Below are positions 8,864 to 16,474 of a stretch of DNA of 64,000 nt, piece by piece. Under the pieces are notes generated by a model, which made no database searches, was not told the DNA's origin, and was given only the letters and a program-made list of their open reading frames with translations. Numbering within the stretch: the first letter of the stretch is position 1; each line of letters starts with the position of its first letter. Where the stretch lies: positions 372,001 through 436,000 of the forward strand of contig JAFWYN010000005.1 in NCBI GenBank assembly GCA_017522685.1, in the 5' to 3' direction. This DNA is from Lachnospiraceae bacterium (GTDB taxonomy: Bacteria; Bacillota_A; Clostridia; Lachnospirales; Lachnospiraceae). The position numbers and the translations under genes were made by a program.

Positions 8864-10015
8864 ATGCAAAAGCTTATTGATTTTGTAAAAAAAGAAGTGG
8901 TTCTGGTGGTGGCTGTGGTACTGGCTGTAGTGTCCATGTTTTTCGTCACTCCGGACGCCGCATACATAGATTATATTGATTTTCGTACCCTCAGCATCCT
9001 GTTTTGTCTGATGGCCGTGATGGCGGGATTGCAGCAGATGGGAGTGTTTCGGGAGATTGCGGAAGCACTGTTAAATAAGGTGCAAAAGATTTGGCAGCTG
9101 GTGCTGATTCTGGTGATGCTGTGTTTCTTTTTCAGTATGCTGATTACCAACGATGTGGCATTGATTACCTTTGTGCCCTTTACCTTTATTATTTTGGAGC
9201 TTTTGGGCGAGGATGTTTCTAAGAAACTGATGGTTCCGGTGGTGGTGATGCAGACCATTGCAGCCAATCTGGGCAGTATGTTTACCCCTATTGGCAATCC
9301 ACAGAATATCTATCTTCATGGTATTTCCGGCATGAATATCGGTAGCTTTCTGCTATTGATGCTGCCTTATACATTGGTTTCCTTTATCCTGTTGGCAGTG
9401 TATTGTATGTATCTTGGAAAGAAGTGTGAAAAGGGAGATACCGGTGCCTCTCTCCAGTCCTTCCGGAATATGACTACACGTACTCACTTGCAGGGAGGCA
9501 GTAGGGATATTATAAGGTATTTGCTGTTATTTGCTTTAAGTCTCATGACAGTAGCAGGCAGGATTCCCTATTTGGTTACGCTGGGAATCGTATTGGTGGT
9601 ATTGGTGTTATTTGACAGACAGCTTTTTGCCAAGATAGATTATGCTTTACTGATGACCTTTGTAGGGTTCTTCGTATTCATCGGCAATATGGGCAGAGTG
9701 GCGGTATTTCGCAACTTTTTGCAGGGGATGATGGAAGGCAATGAAGTAATGACCGCAGTGGTGTCCAGTCAGGTCATCAGTAATGTGCCGGCGGCACTGC
9801 TTTTGTCCGGCTTTACAGATAATATCGAAGCATTGATTGTAGGAACCAATCTGGGGGGATTGGGTACGTTGATAGCCTCTATGGCCAGTCTGATTTCCTA
9901 CAAATATGTGGTGAAAGAGAATAAATGCAGCAAGGGGGCTTATTTTGGCTACTTTACCGTAGCCAATGTGGTATTTCTGGTTATCTTGTTGCTAATATAT
10001 AAAATGGAGGTATAG
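8864..10015 (+). CDS. SLC13/ArsB-type anion permease
   Basis: A 383-residue polytopic membrane protein with about 10 hydrophobic segments. Diagnostic pieces of the ion-transporter superfamily are ITNDVALITFVPF in the first half and NVPAALLLSGF in the second, plus GSMFTPIGNPQN, the anion-pocket signature of the citrate/SLC13 group. It probably exchanges or symports a dicarboxylate or inorganic anion; the substrate cannot be told. It is somewhat short for the family. TATAAT at 8829-8834 gives a promoter, and the DUF3237 gene follows after 3 bp, so they form an operon. Confidence 0.8.
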   Translation: MQKLIDFVKKEVVLVVAVVLAVVSMFFVTPDAAYIDYIDFRTLSILFCLMAVMAGLQQMGVFREIAEALLNKVQKIWQLVLILVMLCFFFSMLITNDVALITFVPFTFIILELLGEDVSKKLMVPVVVMQTIAANLGSMFTPIGNPQNIYLHGISGMNIGSFLLLMLPYTLVSFILLAVYCMYLGKKCEKGDTGASLQSFRNMTTRTHLQGGSRDIIRYLLLFALSLMTVAGRIPYLVTLGIVLVVLVLFDRQLFAKIDYALLMTFVGFFVFIGNMGRVAVFRNFLQGMMEGNEVMTAVVSSQVISNVPAALLLSGFTDNIEALIVGTNLGGLGTLIASMASLISYKYVVKENKCSKGAYFGYFTVANVVFLVILLLIYKMEV

Positions 10016-10018
10016 CTT

Positions 10019-10414
10019 ATGGAGGTATTGCGTATTTTGATTAAACCTACCGGCTCCAATCAGGTAAACTCCGGCAAAGGCTTCTTTAATATGGTGCTTT
10101 TTGACGGAGAGTGTGATTGCGAGAATTTCAAGGGAAAGGTAATGCCGGGTGGCGTGGATACCCAGCATTATTATGCGGAAGGTAAGGGAAGGATTTCCGC
10201 ACGCTATATGCTGGAAGGCGTGGACAAGGACGGAAAGGCCTGCAAGATTTTTATCCAGAATGATGGGGAACATGATAATGGCTTTTTACCTACCACACCC
10301 AAGGTGTACACGGACAGTGAGGCCTTAAGATGGCTGGAGGATGCGGACCTGATAGGTCACTTGATTTTTGAAGGCGATAAGCTGATTATCAGCATTTGCA
10401 CAAAAGAAGAATAA
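10019..10414 (+). CDS. DUF3237 family protein
   Basis: A 131-residue soluble protein. The order of segments (GKGFFNMVLFDGECDCENFKGKV, then GGVDTQHYYAEGKGRISARYMLEG, then IFIQNDGE and a C-terminal DLIGHLIFEGDKLIIS) fits the DUF3237 beta-barrel fold. The family's molecular role is not established. It starts 3 bp after the anion permease and is followed 16 bp later by the deacetylase-like gene with an AGGAGG site, so the three are probably cotranscribed. A link to sugar or uronate metabolism is plausible but unproven. Confidence 0.7.
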   Translation: MEVLRILIKPTGSNQVNSGKGFFNMVLFDGECDCENFKGKVMPGGVDTQHYYAEGKGRISARYMLEGVDKDGKACKIFIQNDGEHDNGFLPTTPKVYTDSEALRWLEDADLIGHLIFEGDKLIISICTKEE

Positions 10415-10430
10415 ACAGGAGGAAAAGAGT

Positions 10431-11225
10431 ATGAAATTTGTATATCCACAGGGAAAGGCAAAGGCCTTAACATTCAGTTATGACGACGCACAGAATTTTG
10501 ACCGTGAATTGGTACCCATCTTTAATAAGTATGGTATGAAGGCTACCTTCCACTTGAATTCCGGTACCTTGGATGGCGGTATTTTCATTCAGAAGGCTGA
10601 AGTGGCAGAACTTTACAAAGGCCACGAAATTGCGGCACATGGTGTGCAGCATAAGAATCCTACCATGTTGAACAAGCACCAGCTTGTGTTGGAATTCGGC
10701 GAAGACCGTAAGGAGCTGGAAAAGCTTACCGGATATATGGTACAGGGTCTGTCCTATGCTTTTGGAGCATATTCCGGCGATGTAAAGGAAGCAGCCAAGA
10801 GTGTGGGTCTGAAATATGCCAGAACCGTAAACAGTACCAATGGATTCCATACTCCCGGAGACTTCATGGAATGGAATCCTACCTGTCATCATGATGGAGG
10901 TATCATGGACTTGGGTAAGAATTTCTTAAATGTGCCTGATTATATCGAACTTCCTTTGATGTATGTATGGGGTCACAGCTTTGAATTCGGTCTTAAGAAT
11001 GATTACAGTGTGATTGAAGAGTTCTGTGAGATGATGTCCGGCAAAGAGGATATCTGGTATGCTACAAACTTGGAAATCTGTGATTATCTGACCGCTACCC
11101 GTAGTCTGGAGTGGTCTGCAGACGGTAAGACCATGAAGAATCCTACCGCTATCAGTGTATGGTTCACAGATAATGCAGGTCAGCTTTGTGAGTTGAAGCC
11201 CGGTGAAAGTGTGAGCCTGGAATAA
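10431..11225 (+). CDS. Polysaccharide deacetylase (NodB-like) family protein
   Basis: A 264-residue protein with a single NodB domain. Asp18 and Asp19 (SYDDA) and His70/His74 (HGVQH) match the catalytic base and zinc ligands of carbohydrate esterase family 4. The central YAFGAYSGDV replaces the usual RPPYG motif. No signal peptide is visible, so it probably acts in the cytoplasm, as do other short members that work on small sugars. It belongs to the operon that begins with the anion permease. Substrate unknown; activity as a deacetylase or as a related hydrolase is inferred. Confidence 0.75.
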   Translation: MKFVYPQGKAKALTFSYDDAQNFDRELVPIFNKYGMKATFHLNSGTLDGGIFIQKAEVAELYKGHEIAAHGVQHKNPTMLNKHQLVLEFGEDRKELEKLTGYMVQGLSYAFGAYSGDVKEAAKSVGLKYARTVNSTNGFHTPGDFMEWNPTCHHDGGIMDLGKNFLNVPDYIELPLMYVWGHSFEFGLKNDYSVIEEFCEMMSGKEDIWYATNLEICDYLTATRSLEWSADGKTMKNPTAISVWFTDNAGQLCELKPGESVSLE

Positions 11226-11261
11226 TAGCTACAAAAGAGAATAGCGCATTGGAGTTAGCAA

Positions 11262-11681
11262 ATGAGTGGGTTTACGACGTTCCTTAAGAGAAGAAAGAGC
11301 GTGCTTTTCTATTTCCTTTTTGGGGGAATTACGACAGCGTTGAATGTCCTGATATATCTGTTGTTTTATGATATACTGCAGGTGTCCAATGTAGTAAGTA
11401 ATATCATCGCCTGGTTTATCGCCAAGGTTGCGGTAGCGTTTTTTACCAACAAATTCTTTGTATTTGAGAGTAAAGCAGCATCGAAAAAAGGAGTGGCGGG
11501 AGAATTCTTCTCCTTTATGGGATGCCGGGTGGCTACCGGTCTTTTAGACCTCGGAATCATGTTTGTTGCGGTAGATTGCCTGAAACAGAATGCATTGTTT
11601 TGGAAAGTGGTAGTCAATATTTTGGTGATTATTCTAAATTTTGTTACCGGGAAATGGATTGTATTTCGAAAGAAAAAATGA
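11262..11681 (+). CDS. GtrA family membrane protein
   Basis: A 139-residue protein with four membrane segments and the GtrA pattern: FGGITTALNVLIYLLFYD at the N terminus, NIIAWFIAKVAVAFFTNKFFVF in the second helix, and NFVTGKWIVFRKK at the end. GtrA proteins are linked to transfer of undecaprenyl-phosphate-linked sugars across the membrane in cell-surface glycosylation, usually with a glycosyltransferase. None adjoins it here. It lies 36 bp after the deacetylase gene and ends at a strong terminator. A second GtrA gene is at 24128. Confidence 0.85.
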   Translation: MSGFTTFLKRRKSVLFYFLFGGITTALNVLIYLLFYDILQVSNVVSNIIAWFIAKVAVAFFTNKFFVFESKAASKKGVAGEFFSFMGCRVATGLLDLGIMFVAVDCLKQNALFWKVVVNILVIILNFVTGKWIVFRKKK

Positions 11682-11709
11682 ATGGATTGAGTGAAAGAAT
11701 CAAATGCAG

Positions 11710-11739
11710 AACCCCTTGGAGAATCCTCCAAGGGGTTTT
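11710..11739 (+). terminator. Intrinsic terminator after the GtrA gene
   Basis: AACCCCTTGGAG and CTCCAAGGGGTT form a 12-bp GC-rich stem with a 4-nt loop, followed by TTTTA. Confidence 0.85.
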
Positions 11740-12048
11740 ACATGTTGCTATAGGGAATGATATATTTCACATAACACCAACTACAGTTAGGGAATGTAAA
11801 AGGGTGAATTGTACTATAGTAGGTGTTGCTTAAATCATGATGTTGCCTATAGGGAGGGGCTACATCAGTGAATATATCCAATAAGGAATATTGCACACTC
11901 ATTATCTTCCCCCCTCACAGAGGTTAATTTGTTGTGTGCAAGCATATTATATCATGTTTTTTTTCGATAATATATTGATGAAAATGTAGAAAATATTGTA
12001 TAATCGGAGATGAATGAACGTGGTATTACCAGAGAAGAGGTGCTATAT
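11740..12048. other. Intergenic region with two imperfect inverted repeats and the FCD-regulator promoter
   Basis: No credible gene is visible. AACACCAACTACAGT (11773-11787) and ACTATAGTAGGTGTT (11813-11827) are inverted with 13 of 15 matches. TTGCACAC and GTGTGCAA flank 11890-11940 further on. The region ends in TTGATG (11975-11980), an 18-bp spacer and TATAAT (11999-12004), the promoter of the regulator gene at 12049. Confidence 0.5.
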
Positions 12049-12750
12049 ATGAGTTTTTCTAAAATAAATAATCAATCTTTGACAAGTCAGGTAGTGGTAC
12101 AGATAGAAGATATGATTTTGTCAGGTGAATTAAAAGTAGGAGAAAAGCTTCCTTCGGCAAGAGACCTTTGTGAAATGCTGGGTGTGAGCAGACCGGTTAT
12201 CTCTGCTGCCATGGTAGAGTTGTCCAAGCTGGGGTTTGTGCGAATCAGTCCCAGACAGGGAATCTATGTGGAAGATTACATGAGAAAGGGAACCGTAGAA
12301 ACCATGACAGCAGCTATGGGGTACCATAAGGGCGCTATGAAAAAGGAAGGAATCATCTCTTTGCTTCAGGTGCGTTCAGCCATAGAGAGCCTTTGTGTAA
12401 AGCTGGTAATAGAGGTGGCAACAGAGGAACAGTTGAGAGCCATGACGCCTTTGTTGGCGGCAATAGATGTGGAAGATTCTAAGGCAGCAGCAGAAGCTAT
12501 GTTTGCTTTCCATCACGAACTGGCAGTGATTAGTGGCAATATGTTGCTTCCTCTTGTATATTATTCCTTTAAAACGCAAAGCATATTGTTATGGGAGCAG
12601 TCCTGCCGACAGATAGGAGTAAAGGAGCATTACGAGCAAAAAAGGCAATTGTATCAAGCCTTATTAAATCGGGATAAAAGAGAGGCAGAGGGCCTTGTGA
12701 GCGAAAGCATTGCCTATGCCGTAAAGCAATTATCATATATGATGCAGTAG
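12049..12750 (+). CDS. GntR-family transcriptional regulator, FadR/FCD subfamily
   Basis: A 233-residue DNA-binding protein. Residues about 5-75 are a GntR winged helix (SQVVVQIEDMILSGELKVGEKLPSARDL, then VSRPVISAAM and GFVRISPRQGIYV). The rest is an all-helical FCD effector domain (LLQVRSAIESLC, and HHELAVISGN with a metal-ligand His). FCD regulators respond to small carboxylates or sugars. The start is ATG 12049, with AGAGGTG upstream; the in-frame ATG at 12010 has no such site. Targets are not evident, as no catabolic operon adjoins it. It is monocistronic with its own promoter and terminator. Confidence 0.85.
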   Translation: MSFSKINNQSLTSQVVVQIEDMILSGELKVGEKLPSARDLCEMLGVSRPVISAAMVELSKLGFVRISPRQGIYVEDYMRKGTVETMTAAMGYHKGAMKKEGIISLLQVRSAIESLCVKLVIEVATEEQLRAMTPLLAAIDVEDSKAAAEAMFAFHHELAVISGNMLLPLVYYSFKTQSILLWEQSCRQIGVKEHYEQKRQLYQALLNRDKREAEGLVSESIAYAVKQLSYMMQ

Positions 12751-12762
12751 AATTTAAAATAG

Positions 12763-12804
12763 AACCGGGTGTTGCAAAGGTTGAAGCAACACCCGGTTTT
12801 TTAA
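12763..12804 (+). terminator. Intrinsic terminator after the FCD regulator
   Basis: AACCGGGTGTTGC and GCAACACCCGGTT form a perfect 13-bp stem with a 10-nt loop, followed by TTTTTA. Confidence 0.9.
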
Positions 12805-12809
12805 TAAAA

Positions 12810-12854
12810 CTTTAACAATACTTAAAAAATCTTCAAACAAACGATTGTTAAGAT
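12810..12854 (+). promoter_or_regulatory. CTTWAAM direct-repeat array and promoter of the envelope module
   Basis: CTTTAAC (12810), CTTAAAA (12821) and CTTCAAA (12831) are spaced 11 and 10 bp, one helical turn each, the usual form of an OmpR/PhoB-class operator. TAAGAT (12849-12854) is the likely -10 box. No good -35 box exists 17 bp upstream, so activator-dependent transcription is likely. Confidence 0.5.
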
Positions 12855-12888
12855 GAAGTCACAAAATCAAGAAAAGGAGATTCAAACA

Positions 12889-13104
12889 ATGTCAAAATTA
12901 GTAGAAGTAAATGAAAAGATTGCAGAGGCAGTAGTAGAAGGCTACAAGAAAATCGAGAACGGTGTGGTAGATGGTTACAAGAAAATTGAAAAGGGAGCCG
13001 TCGATGGGTTTCATAAGGTAACCGACAAGTGTGTGGAAAAGCTTTTTGCGAAAGAAGGCGAAACAGTTGAGGAAGCGAAGAAGAGACTTTCTCGCGAAGA
13101 ATAA
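12889..13104 (+). CDS. Small 11-residue-repeat protein of unknown function
   Basis: A 71-residue acidic/basic soluble protein. It is built from repeats GYKKIENGVVD, GYKKIEKGAVD and GFHKVTDKCVE, preceded by KIAEAVVE, and ends AKEGETVEEAKKRL. Eleven-residue periodicity suggests a long amphipathic helix that could lie along a membrane surface, as in LEA-like and phasin-like proteins. The start is ATG 12889 with AAAGGAGA; an in-frame ATG at 12853 overlaps the promoter. It heads the envelope module, 20 bp before a two-TM protein gene. The function is unknown. Confidence 0.7.
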   Translation: MSKLVEVNEKIAEAVVEGYKKIENGVVDGYKKIEKGAVDGFHKVTDKCVEKLFAKEGETVEEAKKRLSREE

Positions 13105-13124
13105 TCAGAATCAGGAGAATGGTA

Positions 13125-13523
13125 ATGAGTCAGGAAAGTATATTTTGTTATAAGTATTCGGCAAAAGATAATAAAGAGGTACAGGAAATACGTAGGAAAT
13201 ATCTGCTGCAAAGCGAAAATAAGCTGGAAGAGCTTAAGCGACTTGACCGGATGGTACAGGATTCCGGAATGATAGAAGCTCTTTGTGCTGGTATAGGCGG
13301 ACTGATGGTGTTCGGCCTTGGTATGTGTCTGGCAATGCAGGTGTTGGGGAGCGGTATCTTGGTGATAGTGTTGGGAGTGCTTCTTGGTATCATTGGTGTG
13401 CTAAGTATGGTTGCAGCGTATCCCATATATCGTAAGGTTTACAATAGAGCGAAGGAACAGCATACACCAAGGATTCTGGAACTTTCCGAAGAGCTTTCCT
13501 ATGAAAATCAATCAACAGTTTAA
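13125..13523 (+). CDS. Two-TM small membrane protein, paralog 1 of the envelope module
   Basis: A 132-residue protein: a charged N-terminal helix (YSAKDNKEVQEIRRKYL and KLEELKRLDRMVQ), two adjacent membrane helices (GGLMVFGLGMCLAMQVLG and VLGVLLGIIGVLSMVAAYPIY), and a cytoplasmic helix (PRILELSEELS). The layout and the YPIY end of the second helix match the genes at 13606 and 18480, so the three are paralogs. No enzymatic motif is present. The start is ATG 13125, spaced 7 bases from AGGAG; the ATG at 13119 is too close. Function unknown. Confidence 0.65.
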   Translation: MSQESIFCYKYSAKDNKEVQEIRRKYLLQSENKLEELKRLDRMVQDSGMIEALCAGIGGLMVFGLGMCLAMQVLGSGILVIVLGVLLGIIGVLSMVAAYPIYRKVYNRAKEQHTPRILELSEELSYENQSTV

Positions 13524-13546
13524 CAAAACGGAAACATTTTATAAAA

Positions 13547-13573
13547 CTTTTAACAATATTGGCACGATACAAT
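13547..13573 (+). promoter_or_regulatory. Second internal promoter with a CTTTTAAC motif
   Basis: AAAACTTTTAACAAT lies in front of TACAAT (13568-13573). It resembles the elements at 12810 and 15748. A further TTTAACA occurs at 13520. It would give separate expression of the gene at 13606 under the same regulator. Confidence 0.4.
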
Positions 13574-13605
13574 GTGTTTATCAACGAAAGGAAGAGGTAA
13601 AAAAC

Positions 13606-13974
13606 ATGAATAAGAACGATCAGGAATTTTTAGTACAGAAAATCCGTACACAGTACACAGAAAAAGAGCATACCCAGTTGGATGAATTGAAGGAGCTGGA
13701 TGCAAAGGTGAAGCGCCCGGTAAATGTATTTGCTTATGTATTTGGATGCATTAGCGCTATCATCATGGGGAGTGGCATGAGCCTGGTAATGACAGATATC
13801 GGAGAAGTGATTGGTATGACAAGCCCCATGGTACCCGGCATCGTTATCGGTATCATCGGAATGATTATGACACTTGTAAATTACCCTATTTACCAGAAAA
13901 AGTTGGCTTCCAGAAGAGCTAAGTATGCAGATCAGATTATGCAGCTTAGCGACAAAATTATGAGCAATCAATAA
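13606..13974 (+). CDS. Two-TM small membrane protein, paralog 2
   Basis: A 122-residue protein with a charged helix (IRTQYTEKEHTQLDELKELDAKVKR), then two membrane helices enclosing MGSGMSLVMTDIGEVIGM, then YPIYQKKL and a C-terminal helix (QIMQLSDKIM). The GSGMSLVMTD(I/V)GE segment is shared almost exactly with paralog 3 at 18480. The start is ATG 13606, preceded by AGGAAGAGG. It has its own promoter element and is followed by a terminator, so it can be expressed apart from paralog 1. Function unknown; such proteins are sometimes given enzyme names by automatic annotation, which nothing in this sequence supports. Confidence 0.65.
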   Translation: MNKNDQEFLVQKIRTQYTEKEHTQLDELKELDAKVKRPVNVFAYVFGCISAIIMGSGMSLVMTDIGEVIGMTSPMVPGIVIGIIGMIMTLVNYPIYQKKLASRRAKYADQIMQLSDKIMSNQ

Positions 13975-13988
13975 AATATCAGCAGATT

Positions 13989-14104
13989 AGCGAGGCATCG
14001 GAGTGCCTCGCTATTGTCGATTTTACAATATGTATGGGGTTAGTGTGAAAAATCAGAGATTTTTCACTTTCTATTTAAGCAGTAACACAAGCGCTGCTTG
14101 TGTT
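13989..14104 (+). terminator. Three consecutive hairpins between paralog 2 and the cardiolipin synthase gene
   Basis: Hairpin 1 (13989-14012, stem AGCGAGGCA/TGCCTCGCT) probably terminates paralog 2. Hairpin 2 (14045-14067) has a perfect 10-bp stem, GTGAAAAATC/GATTTTTCAC, with a 3-nt loop. Hairpin 3 (14084-14104) has a perfect 9-bp stem, AACACAAGC/GCTTGTGTT, with a 3-nt loop, and ends 16 bases before the next ATG. The last two could attenuate or regulate the downstream gene. Confidence 0.55.
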
Positions 14105-14120
14105 ATGCATGGGGTATAAT

Positions 14121-15686
14121 ATGAAAAAGACAATAACGTATGATGTAAATAAAAAGACAGTAGAAAGGGAGATTGATTACATACCGGTAAGGTACATTCT
14201 TGCCGTATTTATTACACTGTTTGAGGTACTTGCCGTAATAGGAATCGTGGTGGCATTTTGCTATTATGTTCCCTATTTTTATCTGGCAGCATGGGCAACG
14301 GAAATTTTTTGTGTGATTCGGATTATTGCTTCTGATGATAACCCGGATTATAAGGTGCCGTGGCTGCTTTTTGTGCTTATCGTTCCCATAGCAGGGTTTA
14401 TGATTTATTTTATGTTCTACTCCCGAACCTTGCAGAAAAGGTTTATCAGACGAATGAATGAGCTGAAGGGCCATACTTATGAGCAGAAGGATAGTGAATT
14501 AATAAACAGATTACAGGAGGAAAATCCTATTGCGGCATCCCAGGCCAGGATGCTCTGCCATATTGCAGATACCCATTTATTTACCAATACAAGGCAGGAG
14601 TACTTTCCCTTAGGAGAGGATATGCACCGACGCTTGTTGAGGGATTTAGAAGGAGCAGAACGTTTCATCTATATGGAGTACTTCATCATAGAGGAAGGTA
14701 AATTCTGGAACTCCATACTGGATATCCTAAAGAAAAAGGCAGCCGCCGGAGTGGAGGTAAAGGTTCTGTATGATGATATTGGCTGCATGATGACGTTGCC
14801 GGGAGATTATCATAAAATATTAAGAGGATATGGTATTGAGGCAACCCCTTTTTCCAGACTAAAGGGGAATGCGGATAGTGAATTTAACAATCGAAGTCAC
14901 CGGAAAATAACGGTTATTGATGGTAAAATCGGATATACGGGGGGTGTAAATATTGCAGACGAATATATTAACGAGGTGGAGAGATTCGGACATTGGAAGG
15001 ACACGGCGATTCGATTGCAGGGAGAAGCGGTGTGGGAATTAACCAAGCTGTTTCTGGTGGACTTTGGTATCAATATGCGTAAATTACCTATTGTAAGAAA
15101 GGATTTGTACCCGAAACAGTCGGAGGTATCGGCGCAGGGATATATCATTCCTTTTGGGGATGGTCCGAATCCTATATATGAGCGGAGAGTCGGGAAAAGT
15201 GTGATTCAAAACATGCTTTCCGGTGCTACAAAATATGCGTGGATGACATCGCCTTATTTAATTATCGATAATGATTTGTGTACAGATTTTGAGAATGCAG
15301 CTCTTCGTGGTATTGATGTAAGAATCATAGTTCCCCATATTCCGGACAAAAAAATGATTTTTGCCATGACAAGAAGCTTTTATCACCGATTGATGAAAGC
15401 GGGTGTAAAGATTTATGAGTATGAACCGGGATTTATTCATGCTAAGAGCTATCTGGTGGATGATGATTATGCCATGATAGGAACCATAAACCTGGATTAC
15501 AGGAGTCTGGTGCATCATTTTGAAAATGGTGTATGGATGTATCAGACAGAAGCGGCAAAAGCATTGAAAAAGGATATGGAGGATACATTGCAGAAGTGTA
15601 TTCAGGTAACGCCCATGATGTTAAAAACTAACATCATGCAGCGTATTATCTGTGCTGCGGTTCGAGTTTTTGCACCGATGATGTAA
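14121..15686 (+). CDS. cls: Cardiolipin synthase-type phospholipase D superfamily enzyme
   Basis: A 521-residue membrane enzyme: two or three N-terminal membrane helices, then two PLD domains with HKD motifs at His260 (HRKITVID) and His440 (HAKSYLVDD). The GVNIADEY and GTINLDYRS follow-ups are typical of bacterial cardiolipin synthases. It would join two phosphatidylglycerol molecules into cardiolipin at the inner membrane. The start is placed at ATG 14121; two other ATGs at 14100-14112 lie beside a hairpin. The neighbours (small membrane proteins and a two-component system) suggest a role in envelope adaptation. The specific substrate is inferred from the family. Confidence 0.85.
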   Translation: MKKTITYDVNKKTVEREIDYIPVRYILAVFITLFEVLAVIGIVVAFCYYVPYFYLAAWATEIFCVIRIIASDDNPDYKVPWLLFVLIVPIAGFMIYFMFYSRTLQKRFIRRMNELKGHTYEQKDSELINRLQEENPIAASQARMLCHIADTHLFTNTRQEYFPLGEDMHRRLLRDLEGAERFIYMEYFIIEEGKFWNSILDILKKKAAAGVEVKVLYDDIGCMMTLPGDYHKILRGYGIEATPFSRLKGNADSEFNNRSHRKITVIDGKIGYTGGVNIADEYINEVERFGHWKDTAIRLQGEAVWELTKLFLVDFGINMRKLPIVRKDLYPKQSEVSAQGYIIPFGDGPNPIYERRVGKSVIQNMLSGATKYAWMTSPYLIIDNDLCTDFENAALRGIDVRIIVPHIPDKKMIFAMTRSFYHRLMKAGVKIYEYEPGFIHAKSYLVDDDYAMIGTINLDYRSLVHHFENGVWMYQTEAAKALKKDMEDTLQKCIQVTPMMLKTNIMQRIICAAVRVFAPMM

Positions 15687-15747
15687 GTGCCCGGTTTAGA
15701 AAGTGATGAGGTCAAAAAATAGGATTATTTCCAAAACAGAAACAAAA

Positions 15748-15770
15748 CTTTAACATTTCCGTGGTATGAT
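15748..15770 (+). promoter_or_regulatory. Promoter of the two-component operon with a CTTTAAC motif
   Basis: AAAACTTTAACA (CTTTAAC at 15748-15754) precedes TATGAT (15765-15770). The motif resembles those at 12810 and 13547, consistent with autoregulation by the response regulator encoded directly downstream. Confidence 0.4.
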
Positions 15771-15802
15771 TATAGTTAGAGTATCAGATATGGAGGAAGC
15801 AT

Positions 15803-16474
15803 ATGTTTAAGATATTGGTGGTAGAGGATGATAAAGAGCTGAATAAAACGGTCTGTTCCTTTTTGAATCACAGCGGATACGAGGCTACAGGGTGTTTGAA
15901 TGCCATGGAGGCTTATGATGCCCTTGAGACCGGACTGTTTGACCTGATTGTGTCAGATATAATGATGCCCGCTATCGACGGCTTTGAGTTTGCCAAAAGT
16001 GTCAGGGAGTTAAATGAGGAGATTCCCATATTGTTTATGACGGCCAGAGATGATATGGCTGCAAAGCAGAGAGGATTCCGTATTGGAGTGGATGACTATA
16101 TGGTGAAGCCCATTGACTTGGACGAGCTATTCTTACGAATCGGGGCCTTGCTTCGCAGGGCTAAAATCGCAGCCAACCGAAAGCTGGAGGTAGGTGGCTT
16201 TGCCATGGATGCGGATGAGCATACGGCCTATTTAAACGGAGAAGAAATCGCTCTTACCAATCGGGAATTCAGTATCCTGTTCAAGCTGCTTTCCTATCCC
16301 AAGAAGACCTTTACCAGGACCCAGCTGATGGATGAGTTTTGGGATGCAGATACGGAAACCGCACCCAGAGCGGTGGATGTGTATATGACCAAGCTTCGTC
16401 AAAAGCTTTCCGGTTGTGGGGATTTTGAGATTGTGACAGTGCATGGACTGGGTTATAAGGTGGTGCTACGATGA
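15803..16474 (+). CDS. OmpR/PhoB-family response regulator
   Basis: A 223-residue regulator. The receiver domain has the acidic pair (VVEDDKEL), phosphoacceptor Asp52 (VSDIMMP), the Thr in FMTARDD and the Lys in VKPIDLDEL. A C-terminal winged helix (NREFSILFKLLSYPKKTFTR, then DVYMTKLRQKL and VHGLGYKVV) binds direct repeats in DNA. A GGAGG site precedes the ATG. It overlaps the kinase gene by 4 bp, so the two form a two-component system. Direct repeats near the module's promoters are candidate targets. Confidence 0.93.
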   Translation: MFKILVVEDDKELNKTVCSFLNHSGYEATGCLNAMEAYDALETGLFDLIVSDIMMPAIDGFEFAKSVRELNEEIPILFMTARDDMAAKQRGFRIGVDDYMVKPIDLDELFLRIGALLRRAKIAANRKLEVGGFAMDADEHTAYLNGEEIALTNREFSILFKLLSYPKKTFTRTQLMDEFWDADTETAPRAVDVYMTKLRQKLSGCGDFEIVTVHGLGYKVVLR

